DNA of 64,000 nt from Owenweeksia hongkongensis DSM 17368 (GTDB lineage: Bacteria > Bacteroidota > Bacteroidia > Flavobacteriales > Schleiferiaceae): positions 620,001 through 684,000 of the forward strand of contig NC_016599.1 in NCBI RefSeq assembly GCF_000236705.1, given 5' to 3'. The position numbers and the translations under genes are program-made. Shown here one piece after another: positions 8,328 to 16,021 of this stretch (within the stretch, counting starts at the first letter, position 1; every line of letters starts with the position of its first letter). Below the pieces are notes generated by a model. That model saw only the letters and a list, made by a program, of their open reading frames with translations. It ran no database searches and was not told where the DNA came from.

Positions 8328-8870
8328 ATGGCTTACTTCCGTCCACTCTTTATTGGTATCGATCAATTGATAAATACCATTGCCGGAGGAGATCCTGACA
8401 ATACAATATCTTCCAGAATAGGCTATTATGCTGAGCATGGCCCAGAAAACCAGATAAAGATGTGGAAAGCATTTGCCTGGATCACGGACAAAACGTTTTG
8501 GCCTTTAGAAGGTGATGACCATTGCCATATTGCATATCATGCTGATCCCGGAGAAAATTTTGATGCCGATAAAAATGGAGTAGGAGTGGTTGTTCTCTTT
8601 ATCCTCACTCTGCCATTTTTGATATTCATTGGGGCATTACTTTACCTTGGGTGGGCGGTTGGTTTAGTAAAGCAGATCCACCTAGATAGGAGTGAAGCTA
8701 TTCGACAACGATTGTTCAAAACCTCCAAAATGCTAATCTCTATTAAAGAGGAGTTAGTAGAAAACCCATTGGCTGATCCAGCATTACTAAAAAGTATGGA
8801 CTCCGTGGTAGAAAGAGCTGCTGAAGCGCGTGCGGAAATAGAGAAGGGTATACAAGCAGATGTAAACTAA
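8328..8870 (+). CDS. Hypothetical membrane-anchored protein
   Basis: This is a 180-residue protein I do not recognise with certainty. The N-terminal half is polar with NTISSRIGYYAEHG, TFWPLEGDDHCH and ADPGENF, suggesting a small conserved domain. One hydrophobic segment (about residues 86-112, VGVVVLFILTLPFLIFIGALL) is a single membrane anchor. The C-terminal 65 residues are charged and helical with a likely coiled coil (RAAEARAEIEKG). It follows the metalloprotease by 64 bp on the same strand and may be co-transcribed. Its stop overlaps the stop of the convergent 7-TM gene by 4 bp. Confidence 0.7.
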   Translation: MAYFRPLFIGIDQLINTIAGGDPDNTISSRIGYYAEHGPENQIKMWKAFAWITDKTFWPLEGDDHCHIAYHADPGENFDADKNGVGVVVLFILTLPFLIFIGALLYLGWAVGLVKQIHLDRSEAIRQRLFKTSKMLISIKEELVENPLADPALLKSMDSVVERAAEARAEIEKGIQADVN

Positions 8871-9523
8871 GCCGAGGTCGCCTTTCTTCCTTGACGCCCC
8901 GCTAGCCAAAGAGTAATGAGATAGCAGGAATACATTATGTAATTGGCGATTCTTATGAGTATATAGCCCCAATCGGGAACATCACTCCCCGTATCCCTAA
9001 TGCTTTTGAAAAGACCAAAAAAGAAAAAAGTTGACGAATAAAATATTAGACTACCAATCCCGAACCAGAATTTAGGTTCTTTTATTAAGGATTTGCTTTC
9101 AGGGTTCAAAAGCATTTTTGTGAATAATACCAACGAGCAAAATGTCACATAAAGCCCTAATAGACTTAGCCCAATTGAAGGGAAGGTGTAGATGCTTTGA
9201 ATCCAAACACTAACCAATATTGAAGTCATTGCAACAATACCTGAAATCAAAATTGGCCAATACTTCAATTTAGTACTTGTTTTAAAAAAGTGATAAAAAA
9301 TAAAGCCGTAAACAACACTTGATATTGCTGGCACAGAATGATAAAGTGGATAGTTAGTTTTAGAATATTTTTGCAAAGCTAATGCACCAATTTCTGCTAC
9401 AATTATAAACAAGGTAAGCAGAACAATAAGTTTGATTGGTTTACTAAATAAGCTAAATTTTACTACTCCAACCCAACAACATGTTAAGAGCAATAACAAA
9501 TAGATTAATTGATAAAGTGGCAT
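8867..9523 (-). CDS. 7-TM membrane protein, paralogue of the 5809-6516 protein
   Basis: This is a 218-residue protein with about seven hydrophobic helices. It shares with the kinase-linked 7-TM protein the ordered motifs NYPLYH, VSVWIQ, FPSIGL, KFWFGIGSLIFYSSTFFFFGLFK and LIRIAN. No kinase follows it; the gene ends by overlapping the convergent gene at 8328-8870. It lies 28 bp downstream of the lipoprotein gene, so it repeats the arrangement CPxKC protein then 7-TM protein. It may be an alternative or modulating receptor for the same kinase, or a duplicate without a partner. Confidence 0.78.
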   Translation of the reverse strand: MPLYQLIYLLLLLTCCWVGVVKFSLFSKPIKLIVLLTLFIIVAEIGALALQKYSKTNYPLYHSVPAISSVVYGFIFYHFFKTSTKLKYWPILISGIVAMTSILVSVWIQSIYTFPSIGLSLLGLYVTFCSLVLFTKMLLNPESKSLIKEPKFWFGIGSLIFYSSTFFFFGLFKSIRDTGSDVPDWGYILIRIANYIMYSCYLITLWLAGRQGRKATSA

Positions 9524-9551
9524 CTTAAAAAGAAGTCATTGAGTATTAACA

Positions 9552-10064
9552 TTATTCTTTGAAATGCGAAACTTCATCTTTCAAAACTTCATCCAGACAC
9601 TTATCAGGACAAGGGCTAAATACATTATATACTCGGTCTGTTTGAATTTTAATCTTTTTGCCTTCGTTTTTCGCACCTAACATTATTAAACTGAAGTTTT
9701 GATTCCACCACCATTTATTTTTATAAGTTTTCGCGCTTGCCGCAAACATTAGGATAATTTCATCATCCTCGCTATATCCATTCTTAAGTAATTCCTTTAT
9801 TTCTTTTACTGGAATTCTAACATATTTTAGTACTTCTCTTGTATGGCCTATTTTGTTTTTCATTGCAAGCGGATGCTCTAAATAGGCTTCCACCATTTTT
9901 TTTGCTTTTATTGAATCAATACATGTCCCATTTGATTGATCCCAGCATATCTCAGATTTAATGGAAAGATCTCCTGATGAGGTAGCTTCAAAAGTTGGAG
10001 AAAAACATCCCTGTAGTAATGAAGTAATTATTACGAGAACTAGGCACGAGATTAAACTTTTCAT
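9552..10064 (-). CDS. Lipoprotein with C-terminal CPDKC motif, paralogue of the 115-aa protein
   Basis: This is a 170-residue protein starting MKSLISCLVLVIITSLLQGC, a lipoprotein signal with a lipobox Cys at residue 20, so it should be membrane-anchored outside the cytoplasm. I chose the ATG at 10064 because the longer frame from 10121 would bury the signal peptide. The mature part shares its layout with the protein at 6592-6939 (PVKEIKELLKNG, ILMFAASAKTY, FSLIMLGAKNEGKK) and carries SPCPDKC at residues 150-156, followed by an acidic tail. The 7-TM paralogue follows after 28 bp. The 19-bp palindrome is 71-89 bp upstream, with a TTG and TATTTTTA pair between them as possible -33 and -7 boxes. 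Confidence 0.72.
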   Translation of the reverse strand: MKSLISCLVLVIITSLLQGCFSPTFEATSSGDLSIKSEICWDQSNGTCIDSIKAKKMVEAYLEHPLAMKNKIGHTREVLKYVRIPVKEIKELLKNGYSEDDEIILMFAASAKTYKNKWWWNQNFSLIMLGAKNEGKKIKIQTDRVYNVFSPCPDKCLDEVLKDEVSHFKE

Positions 10065-10134
10065 AAGATTTGGTTTTACGGTTATCTCATAAAAATAGAA
10101 CCTTTCCATGTCGAATTCCAAGCTGCACTTTGAG

Positions 10135-10153
10135 AATAGGGGTTTTTCCTATT
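10135..10153. promoter_or_regulatory. 19-bp palindromic operator candidate, copy 2
   Basis: The 19 bases are identical to those at 7032-7050 (AATAGGGGTTTTTCCTATT). Read on the minus strand, the palindrome ends 13 bp before a TTG that is followed 21 bp later by TATTTTTA, so it would lie just upstream of a promoter for the lipoprotein gene, where an activator binds. A plus-strand transcript ending at the orphan terminator near 10286 could also start here. Confidence 0.6.
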
Positions 10154-10253
10154 TTTTTCAGGGAATTGCCTCTTGCTCTTGGTTTATCTTCTCACGATAT
10201 TTGTTTATATCAATTTGAATTGTAAATCAACGCTAATTCAACCAAACCTTAGG

Positions 10254-10286
10254 AATGCCTTCGTATAAAATACGAGGGCATTTTTT
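10254..10286 (+). terminator. Orphan strong terminator, plus strand; possible small RNA end
   Basis: A 13-bp stem (arms 10254-10266 and 10270-10282, with one G-T pair) encloses a 3-nt loop and is followed by TTTTTT (10281-10286). This is a textbook intrinsic terminator on the plus strand, but no plus-strand gene precedes it: the genes on both sides run on the minus strand. It may end an unannotated RNA starting after the palindrome at 10135-10153. Confidence 0.7.
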
Positions 10287-10366
10287 GTGGGAAAGTTTGG
10301 TATTCGGCAAAAGAGAATATCCTTAAGTCGAGACTAAGCGGGTCCAGATAACCAGCATAAAACGAA

Positions 10367-10397
10367 AAAGATCCCACTTGTCTATTGCAGGATCTTT
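10367..10397 (-). terminator. Terminator of the 44-aa peptide gene
   Basis: Inverted arms aaagatcc (10367-10374) and ggatcttt (10390-10397) enclose a 15-nt loop. On the minus strand the stem is followed by a U-rich run. It lies 20 bp after the stop of the small gene at 10418-10552. Confidence 0.6.
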
Positions 10398-10417
10398 ATT
10401 TTGATTAAGCTTTAATA

Positions 10418-10552
10418 CTAATCTAAGGTGTTTATCATTACCATTTCATCAGTTGGTCTGTCATCGGGGTCATCACCATTGTCGCATTGGCATTCAGAAG
10501 CCAATAAGACTGAACCAACAATTAGCGCAGCAAAAATTGTATACGTTTTCAT
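10418..10552 (-). CDS. 44-aa small exported peptide, Cys-containing
   Basis: The gene encodes 44 residues with a hydrophobic export-type N-terminus (MKTYTIFAALIVGSVLLASE) followed by CQCDNGDDPDDRP, a very acidic stretch, and the tail TDEMVMINTLD. The first Cys could be a lipobox (LASEC is imperfect), or the peptide could be cleaved and released. An intrinsic terminator lies directly downstream, which supports a real short transcription unit. Its position beside the CPxKC lipoprotein and 7-TM genes invites the idea of a secreted signal, but nothing in the sequence proves it. Confidence 0.55.
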   Translation of the reverse strand: MKTYTIFAALIVGSVLLASECQCDNGDDPDDRPTDEMVMINTLD

Positions 10553-10691
10553 TTTAGATAGGTTTTGTTATTTGTTAGATTCAAAGATAGCCAGTGATGC
10601 AAAAATGAAACGTCATTATCTATCAAATTGAGTAATAGGTTTATTTTAGGCAGAAACTTGCAAAACTTGATATTCTATTGAGACTTTAACC

Positions 10692-11268
10692 ATGGAGTTA
10701 TTTAGCGATAAACAGATATTTAAGGTTTACTATATCCTAATTGAACCTCCATATGGTTTGAAAAAAGAGGTTAACATCCAGAAACAAAACTTCCAAAAAC
10801 TGGATCGGCTATGGAGGTAAACTTAACTCACCGCCTCATATAAGTTTAGTTCAATTCAAACTTGATATACAAAGGGAAGGGATACTTTTAACCGAGCTTA
10901 ATAGGATAGTTTCAAGTCAACCAAAATTTATTACCAAAACTCTCGGAATAGATGGCTTTGAGAATAATCGCTTAATATCCATTTCTATAGCACCCGAGCC
11001 ACTAGTGATGTTACACGCTTTACTGACATCAACTTTATGTAAGGTTGTAAGGGTTGCACATCTTAAGGTGAAGAAGCTGAGCTACCCACACATTACAATT
11101 GGTCACGTACCAGTGGAAGAGGATTTCATTTCAAGCTATGCTAAGTTTCAAAATATGGAATTTGCAAAGGGGTTTGAGGTTGATAGAATCACATTATTGG
11201 TAGAATCAGAATCATCTAAAAGAAAATGGGATAAGCTAAAATGTTTCTATTTAAGAGACAAATCTTAA
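10692..11268 (+). pseudogene. 2'-5' RNA ligase (LigT-like) family gene with a frameshift
   Basis: Two reading frames together give one protein of about 192 residues of the 2H phosphoesterase superfamily. The ATG at 10692 opens MELFSDKQIFKVYYILIEPP and runs to NFQK. The frame then stops at 10818, while the +1 frame continues NWIGYGGKLNSPPHISLVQF and reaches the second motif YPHITIGHVPVEE. PHISL and PHITI are the paired HxT/S catalytic motifs. The break maps to an A-run at 10795-10799; one extra A would restore the frame. This is either a real inactivating mutation or a homopolymer sequencing error. Confidence 0.75.
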
Positions 11269-11281
11269 CCTCATTAAACTT

Positions 11282-13264
11282 TTAATTATAATATGATTTA
11301 TAAATACCATCTGCCTTTTTTTCCATTTTTTCCTTGTTATAAAAGTGAGCTTGTAGATATTCAATAAAGTCTTTGTGTACATCATTTTTTGAGGGTAGAC
11401 TATAAGATCGCACATAGGGGAACTTCATCAAACAGCCTTCCTTCTCCCTTACCGAACCAACCAGAACCTGAAGATCTCTAACCCGTTTTTCTTGATCAAA
11501 AACTTCCTCAAAACTCATTTTTAAAACTTCTTCATAAGCTTCTTTAGTCTTTTCTGAGCTCCTCGATTCAAAATATCCAACATTTAGAAACTCAATTTCA
11601 TTTACACCATATTTCATAAAGATGCTCCAATATCCCGGCTCAAGTATATGTAGCTCAGTTTTGTTAGAGTTTGAAATAAGCCTGATCAGAGAGAATATTT
11701 CCATTTCACTTAGGAAACGATACTCGTCAATGGATTTGGCACGGATATCTTGCATAAACAAGAGCTTTTTATCTTCAAAAGGACCAAGAATATTTCTCAC
11801 TTTGGATCTTATAAAAAGACTATCCTCTAGAGTGGCAGGTATTGAAATTTTTTCATCCCCTTGCTTTATAACTACGTCAAAATCATTCATTACGGTAAGG
11901 GTTCTGCTCCTCAAATCATTCCATATATACCCGTTTAGAAGCGCATCAGCATATTCAGGATAATCAATTGGGCTTTTGGAAAGATAGTTGCGCAAGAGCT
12001 CATTTCTGGCGTCTTTGTCATGAGTTACGCTTAGGGCATTCGATAAAATAACTTCATTATTTCCCAAAGCCAGACCTACCTGATAATAGAATAGAAATGC
12101 TTGTTCATTGGTTATAAATTTTGGGGAATCTTCCCAATAAAACATAGTGGGTATTGTATTTTCTTCATCCTCCGTTATTAGCAATAAATCTGGGCGAAAC
12201 TCGGTAAATATGTTTTCCTCCATCAATTTTTTCACTTTAAAATTACCAACCTCAGAGGAGTTATAGTAGCGGTAGGTAATAAAGTTTTCTTTCCATTTGG
12301 TGGGATCTAAATAGCACATCTTACGAATAGCCTCTACAATATAATACACGTATTCCGGGTTGTTGGGGTCATACAAGTGATATTTAAATGCCTTCTCAAT
12401 ACAATCATCATACTTGTAAGTTGCAAGAAGGTTTTTCAATACTTCACCTTTGCATTGTTTTTTCAATCTTCCAAATAACATTTTACTCACCAAAAAAGGT
12501 TTTCCTATTGAGTCTACTTGGGTTTTCTGCGCATAGGTATTAAATCTTTCCAGTCTCTTTGATGCTCCGGGATGACTCGTTTCTTTAAGCTCCCATTTAT
12601 CTTTGAGTCTACTTATTAGCTGATTTTCAAGTTGAAGTGAAATCTCCTGAGATTTCCTCATTCCATCAAGAGCATACCCGGATTGCTCAAGCCAAATAGT
12701 AGCAAGTGAGTCTGCTTCATTTTCATTTTGAATTGAGAATCTTTCATTAGCACCAAAATCATAGAATAAAGTTCTAAAGTCCCCACTTTCTGACTTTATA
12801 AACCTTTCTAAAGAATGCTTTAAATAATAATGTGCAAGCTCGTGGGCCATTATTGATGCAAGGGTGGCTTCATCATCTATTTGAGCCAAAACTCCTACGT
12901 TGATAAACATGCTTCCTGAAGGTGTCATGAAGGCATTAAAGGATCCATCAGCTAATATATAGGCATGAAGTAGAGAATCATTAGCCAGCTGGGGTGGAAC
13001 TATTCTTTGAAATATGGCATTTAGATAGAGTTCCCATTGCGCCCAATCTGTGTATACACGGCCACTATGCATGAGTTTAGAAATTTCCTTAGCGGAGAGA
13101 TCGGCAAACCTGTAAGTCCGCCTTTCCCATTTACCTTGTTTTAAGTCATCATCTATTCCATTGTAAATATGGGTTCTAAGTACATCCACATTGGCATAAA
13201 CACTAGCTTGAGAAAAAGCCAGGCAAGGCATCAGGGCGATGCAGAGGGAAATAAGAGGTTTCAT
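11282..13264 (-). CDS. M48-type zinc metallopeptidase, exported
   Basis: This is a 660-residue protein with a signal peptide (MKPLISLCIALMPCLAFSQ). The M48 signature HELAHYYLKH gives zinc ligands His141 and His145 and catalytic Glu142; a downstream NENEADSLA supplies the third ligand Glu. This peptidase domain occupies about residues 70-260. The remaining 400 residues are a helical region without a motif I can name. No membrane helices follow the signal, so the enzyme is probably periplasmic, as for BepA/YfgC-like quality-control proteases. The start at 13264 is preferred over 13318 because it begins the signal peptide. It is monocistronic. Confidence 0.87.
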   Translation of the reverse strand: MKPLISLCIALMPCLAFSQASVYANVDVLRTHIYNGIDDDLKQGKWERRTYRFADLSAKEISKLMHSGRVYTDWAQWELYLNAIFQRIVPPQLANDSLLHAYILADGSFNAFMTPSGSMFINVGVLAQIDDEATLASIMAHELAHYYLKHSLERFIKSESGDFRTLFYDFGANERFSIQNENEADSLATIWLEQSGYALDGMRKSQEISLQLENQLISRLKDKWELKETSHPGASKRLERFNTYAQKTQVDSIGKPFLVSKMLFGRLKKQCKGEVLKNLLATYKYDDCIEKAFKYHLYDPNNPEYVYYIVEAIRKMCYLDPTKWKENFITYRYYNSSEVGNFKVKKLMEENIFTEFRPDLLLITEDEENTIPTMFYWEDSPKFITNEQAFLFYYQVGLALGNNEVILSNALSVTHDKDARNELLRNYLSKSPIDYPEYADALLNGYIWNDLRSRTLTVMNDFDVVIKQGDEKISIPATLEDSLFIRSKVRNILGPFEDKKLLFMQDIRAKSIDEYRFLSEMEIFSLIRLISNSNKTELHILEPGYWSIFMKYGVNEIEFLNVGYFESRSSEKTKEAYEEVLKMSFEEVFDQEKRVRDLQVLVGSVREKEGCLMKFPYVRSYSLPSKNDVHKDFIEYLQAHFYNKEKMEKKADGIYKSYYN

Positions 13265-13430
13265 TTTTGTTAGTTGAGTTAAATTCAAGTCAGCCAAGCA
13301 AATATAAACGCATATCATTAATGGAAAAATTTTATGACTTAGTTAAGTTTTTTTAAGGAGCTTAGGATGTAATTCCTCTCTATTTCTTTGTCATTTGCTC
13401 CTGTATATTTTCATATCCTCATGTAAAGAT

Positions 13431-13449
13431 TACGGGGGTTTTTCCCTAC
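13431..13449. promoter_or_regulatory. Variant of the palindromic operator motif
   Basis: The bases tacgggggtttttccctac share the core GGGGTTTTTCC with the two identical 19-bp palindromes and keep an inverted-repeat layout with altered arms. It lies between the M48 gene (minus) and the T9SS protein at 13574 (plus). It may be a weaker site for the same regulator. Confidence 0.4.
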
Positions 13450-13573
13450 AGTCCTCTATTTATTTCACCCTTCATTATCAGTCTTTTCCCTCTTGATAAA
13501 GCTTTGTCTGAGCTTGACCTTTGTATTGTAACCCCAAAGCGAGGTTGCGTCATTTTAACCAAAAACCTTATTC

Positions 13574-14137
13574 GTGATGACTTATAAAAATCCCCAAGAA
13601 ATGCGGCTCTCTGTACGCCAATGGAAAAAGGCTTATGAGTTTGTACTCCTTATGTTTCTTTTATTGTGTCTGGCATCATTGTCCAGTGCTAATGCACAAG
13701 TAATTACCCATCAAACTATAAACAGTATGGGCACAGCACCAGCCACTGTAGGCATTTCTACCTCAGTGGGTGAAGGTGTAGTGGCTACTGCCCAATCAGC
13801 CACTACAGTGCTTACTCAAGGGTTTCAACAAACTTTTGGCAAAAAAAAGATTGGCATCGTTGAGTGGGACTGCTCTAATTCCGAACTGCAACTTTATCCA
13901 AATCCCACTGCCACAATACTCAATATTGGCTTTGGGCAAAGCTATGCCAGCGCAGGTCCTCTTAAGTTAGCTCTTTATAATAGTAGTGGGCAGCCTGTCC
14001 TTTTCAGGGAAGATATTTATCCCCGAGGTGGTAAATCACTTCAGCTCGATATTTCCACTATTAGTCAAGGCATGTGTAGCCTGGTACTGAGTGGTAATAA
14101 TTTTCAATCCATCCATAAAATCATAAAAACCAAATAA
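13574..14137 (+). CDS. Short T9SS-targeted secreted protein
   Basis: This is a 187-residue protein with an N-terminal signal helix (YEFVLLMFLLLCLASLSSANAQ) and a C-terminal T9SS sorting domain starting LQLYPNPTATILNIGF and ending HKIIKTK. Only about 60 residues lie between them, rich in Thr, Ser, Gly and Val (TVGISTSVGEGVVATAQSATTVLTQGFQQTF). This pattern is common in short flavobacterial surface proteins whose role is unknown. An ATG at 13604 (MRLSVRQWKK) is an alternative start. Two more exported proteins follow closely on the same strand, so these may form an operon. Confidence 0.8.
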   Translation: MMTYKNPQEMRLSVRQWKKAYEFVLLMFLLLCLASLSSANAQVITHQTINSMGTAPATVGISTSVGEGVVATAQSATTVLTQGFQQTFGKKKIGIVEWDCSNSELQLYPNPTATILNIGFGQSYASAGPLKLALYNSSGQPVLFREDIYPRGGKSLQLDISTISQGMCSLVLSGNNFQSIHKIIKTK

Positions 14138-14139
14138 CC

Positions 14140-14547
14140 ATGAACTCAAATCTATTTTTTAAAACCGTAAAAAAGACCAGTACAATGTTGTGTGCTGTGA
14201 CTTTATTTTTATCCACCTTGGCATTTGGCCAAGTGCCAGATGCTATTAACTATCAGGCCGCAGTACGTAGCACTAGTGGTAATGTGATGGCCAACACCAA
14301 TACGATGACGGTGATTTTGACTCCTCTTGATGCCTCTAGTAAAGGTGTGGCTGTGATAGAAAAGACCATGAATGGGTTCACTGTAAAGGAGTTATCTAAT
14401 GGCACCGGAAGTTATTCTTTTGACTGGGAAGTAAAATGTGTACGGAAAGGTTATGAGGAATATAAAGTGATCAGAGATGGCGAAGATTGCAAGGCATCAG
14501 GAAACTCAGAGCTGCTGAAAGATATTTCTCAAAAAAAAGCTGAATAA
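14140..14547 (+). CDS. Small exported protein resembling the N-terminus of larger Bacteroidota surface proteins
   Basis: This is a 135-residue protein with a signal peptide ending LAFGQ. The next part, VPDAINYQAAVRSTSGNVMANTNTMTVIL, is the start usually seen in much longer Bacteroidota surface proteins (INYQAVAR-type beginning). Here it stops after about 110 mature residues in a charged tail (KDISQKKAE). It could be a remnant or a stand-alone module. It begins 2 bp after the stop of the preceding T9SS gene, so the two are probably co-translated. Confidence 0.7.
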   Translation: MNSNLFFKTVKKTSTMLCAVTLFLSTLAFGQVPDAINYQAAVRSTSGNVMANTNTMTVILTPLDASSKGVAVIEKTMNGFTVKELSNGTGSYSFDWEVKCVRKGYEEYKVIRDGEDCKASGNSELLKDISQKKAE

Positions 14548-14572
14548 GATTTAATCCAAAATATATTTTACC

Positions 14573-15889
14573 ATGAAAACTTATATAACAATATGCATTA
14601 ACCTGGCTTTGGGCCTAGGAATTATAGCCCAAGATTTACCTATTAATTTGAAGGATTACTCACCAATGCCATTACCTACATATAATGAGCGAGAAACATT
14701 ACCAAAGCCAGATGACCATTGGTTTATACACTTCTCTTTAAATGGCGTTGATACGATAAAGTCTAATTTGACTGATTACCCAGATACTTTTTGGACAAAT
14801 AAAAATCAGGATAATAATTCCTTAAATGTGATAGATGAAAGTGGCAGCAATACATTAAATGCTGATGAACCCAATGCTTATTTGTTCTCAAACCTTCAGC
14901 CAGCTGATGGAATACCAGGTTTTCCTTACTACCCATTTAGTGCTGTGGTAAAAATATACTTAGCTATGAAGGATGACAATGGAAATATTAGCTTTTCTTC
15001 ATGTTCAGGAATAATGATTGGCCCTAATCATGTGCTAACTGCAGGCCATTGTATTAAAAGTGATGACAAAGTGCTTGTTATCCACAATGGTTCGGTGGCT
15101 GTGCCTGCTTACAATATGGGTACTTCGCCCTACGGATATGCTTATATCAACGGCTGGTATGCCTTCAATGGATGGCTGCAAGGACAGGATTTTAATTATG
15201 ATGTAGGTGTACTTAGCCTTAATTCCAGCATTGGCAAGACTACAGGTTATCATGGGCTTGCTTACAATCTAAACAATGGATGGTTTACCAATAGCACTCA
15301 AAGCCTAAGCAGCATTGGCTACCCTGCACAAGATGATAATGGAAACCCTGTGTATGAGGCTGGTGAAAGGATGTATGCCATGAATGGATCAATGGATTTT
15401 ATCAAGGGAACCAATATTTTATGTCATAACAATATAGGTTTCCGTGGTCAAAGTGGGAGTGGTCTTTATTTCAAAGATACCAATGGTGATAGATATGCCC
15501 TTGGAGTGCTCAGTCATGGAAACGGCAAAACTTTTCCATATAATACTTGCCACACAAGGATGGATGCCCAGATGTTCAACCAAATTGTTGGCATTGTAAG
15601 TTCCTCAATAGATATTACCGAAATACAACCCGATAAAGACCAACGGTTTGAAATTTACCCAAATCCAGTAGTGGATGAATTATCAGTTAAAACCCTAGGT
15701 TCAAACGTATATTTTGAATTGAAAATACTGGACATCATGGGAAAAGTGCTTATTCATGAAACGGTTTATCACACAACCGATCCCGATGTGTATAAATTCG
15801 ATTTGTCTAAATTAGGTAATGGAACATACGTTTGTCAGCTTAATACAGCGTCAAATCTTTTGACTCAAAAATTAATTTTAAAGCTATAA
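14573..15889 (+). CDS. Trypsin-like serine endopeptidase with T9SS sorting domain
   Basis: This is a 438-residue protein with a signal peptide (about residues 1-19). The chymotrypsin-fold domain shows the full catalytic triad: His159 in VLTAGHC, Asp210 in NYDVGVL and Ser294 in RGQSGSGLY. The domain resembles V8/glutamyl endopeptidase-like bacterial enzymes. From about residue 360 a T9SS type A domain follows (FEIYPNPVVDELSV, ending LTQKLILKL). It should therefore be an extracellular or surface protease, exported by Sec and type IX. It follows the small exported protein by 25 bp. A perfect 10-bp hairpin ends the unit at 15939-15968. Confidence 0.92.
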   Translation: MKTYITICINLALGLGIIAQDLPINLKDYSPMPLPTYNERETLPKPDDHWFIHFSLNGVDTIKSNLTDYPDTFWTNKNQDNNSLNVIDESGSNTLNADEPNAYLFSNLQPADGIPGFPYYPFSAVVKIYLAMKDDNGNISFSSCSGIMIGPNHVLTAGHCIKSDDKVLVIHNGSVAVPAYNMGTSPYGYAYINGWYAFNGWLQGQDFNYDVGVLSLNSSIGKTTGYHGLAYNLNNGWFTNSTQSLSSIGYPAQDDNGNPVYEAGERMYAMNGSMDFIKGTNILCHNNIGFRGQSGSGLYFKDTNGDRYALGVLSHGNGKTFPYNTCHTRMDAQMFNQIVGIVSSSIDITEIQPDKDQRFEIYPNPVVDELSVKTLGSNVYFELKILDIMGKVLIHETVYHTTDPDVYKFDLSKLGNGTYVCQLNTASNLLTQKLILKL

Positions 15890-15938
15890 TACCCTCTTTT
15901 AATTACGCTCAAGTTTACTTTAGGTAGGCTTAATTAAC

Positions 15939-15968
15939 ACTCCAATAAACTATAATGGTTATTGGAGT
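15939..15968 (+). terminator. Terminator after the T9SS serine protease gene
   Basis: Perfect 10-bp inverted arms (ACTCCAATAA at 15939-15948, TTATTGGAGT at 15959-15968) enclose a 10-nt loop, followed by an AT-rich tract containing TTTTT and TTTT. The U-run is not immediate, so a regulatory hairpin is an alternative. Confidence 0.55.
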
Positions 15969-16021
15969 ATTAATATCAATTTTTATTTTGGACTAGAGTA
16001 AGCTTTATCAGGAAAACTTAA

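Noticed and set aside
10428-10631. 67-codon plus-strand frame
   Set aside because: It is antisense to the 44-aa exported peptide gene, which has a signal peptide and a terminator; the plus-strand translation has neither.
10795-10820. Programmed frameshift in the 2'-5' RNA ligase-like gene
   Set aside because: The site is a simple A-run without a downstream stem or a Shine-Dalgarno-like stimulator, and the fold is not known to use frameshifting; a mutation or read error is simpler.
15939-15968. Attachment site or operator instead of terminator
   Set aside because: The perfect inverted repeat sits directly after a gene end and before T-rich DNA; no second copy was found in the window.
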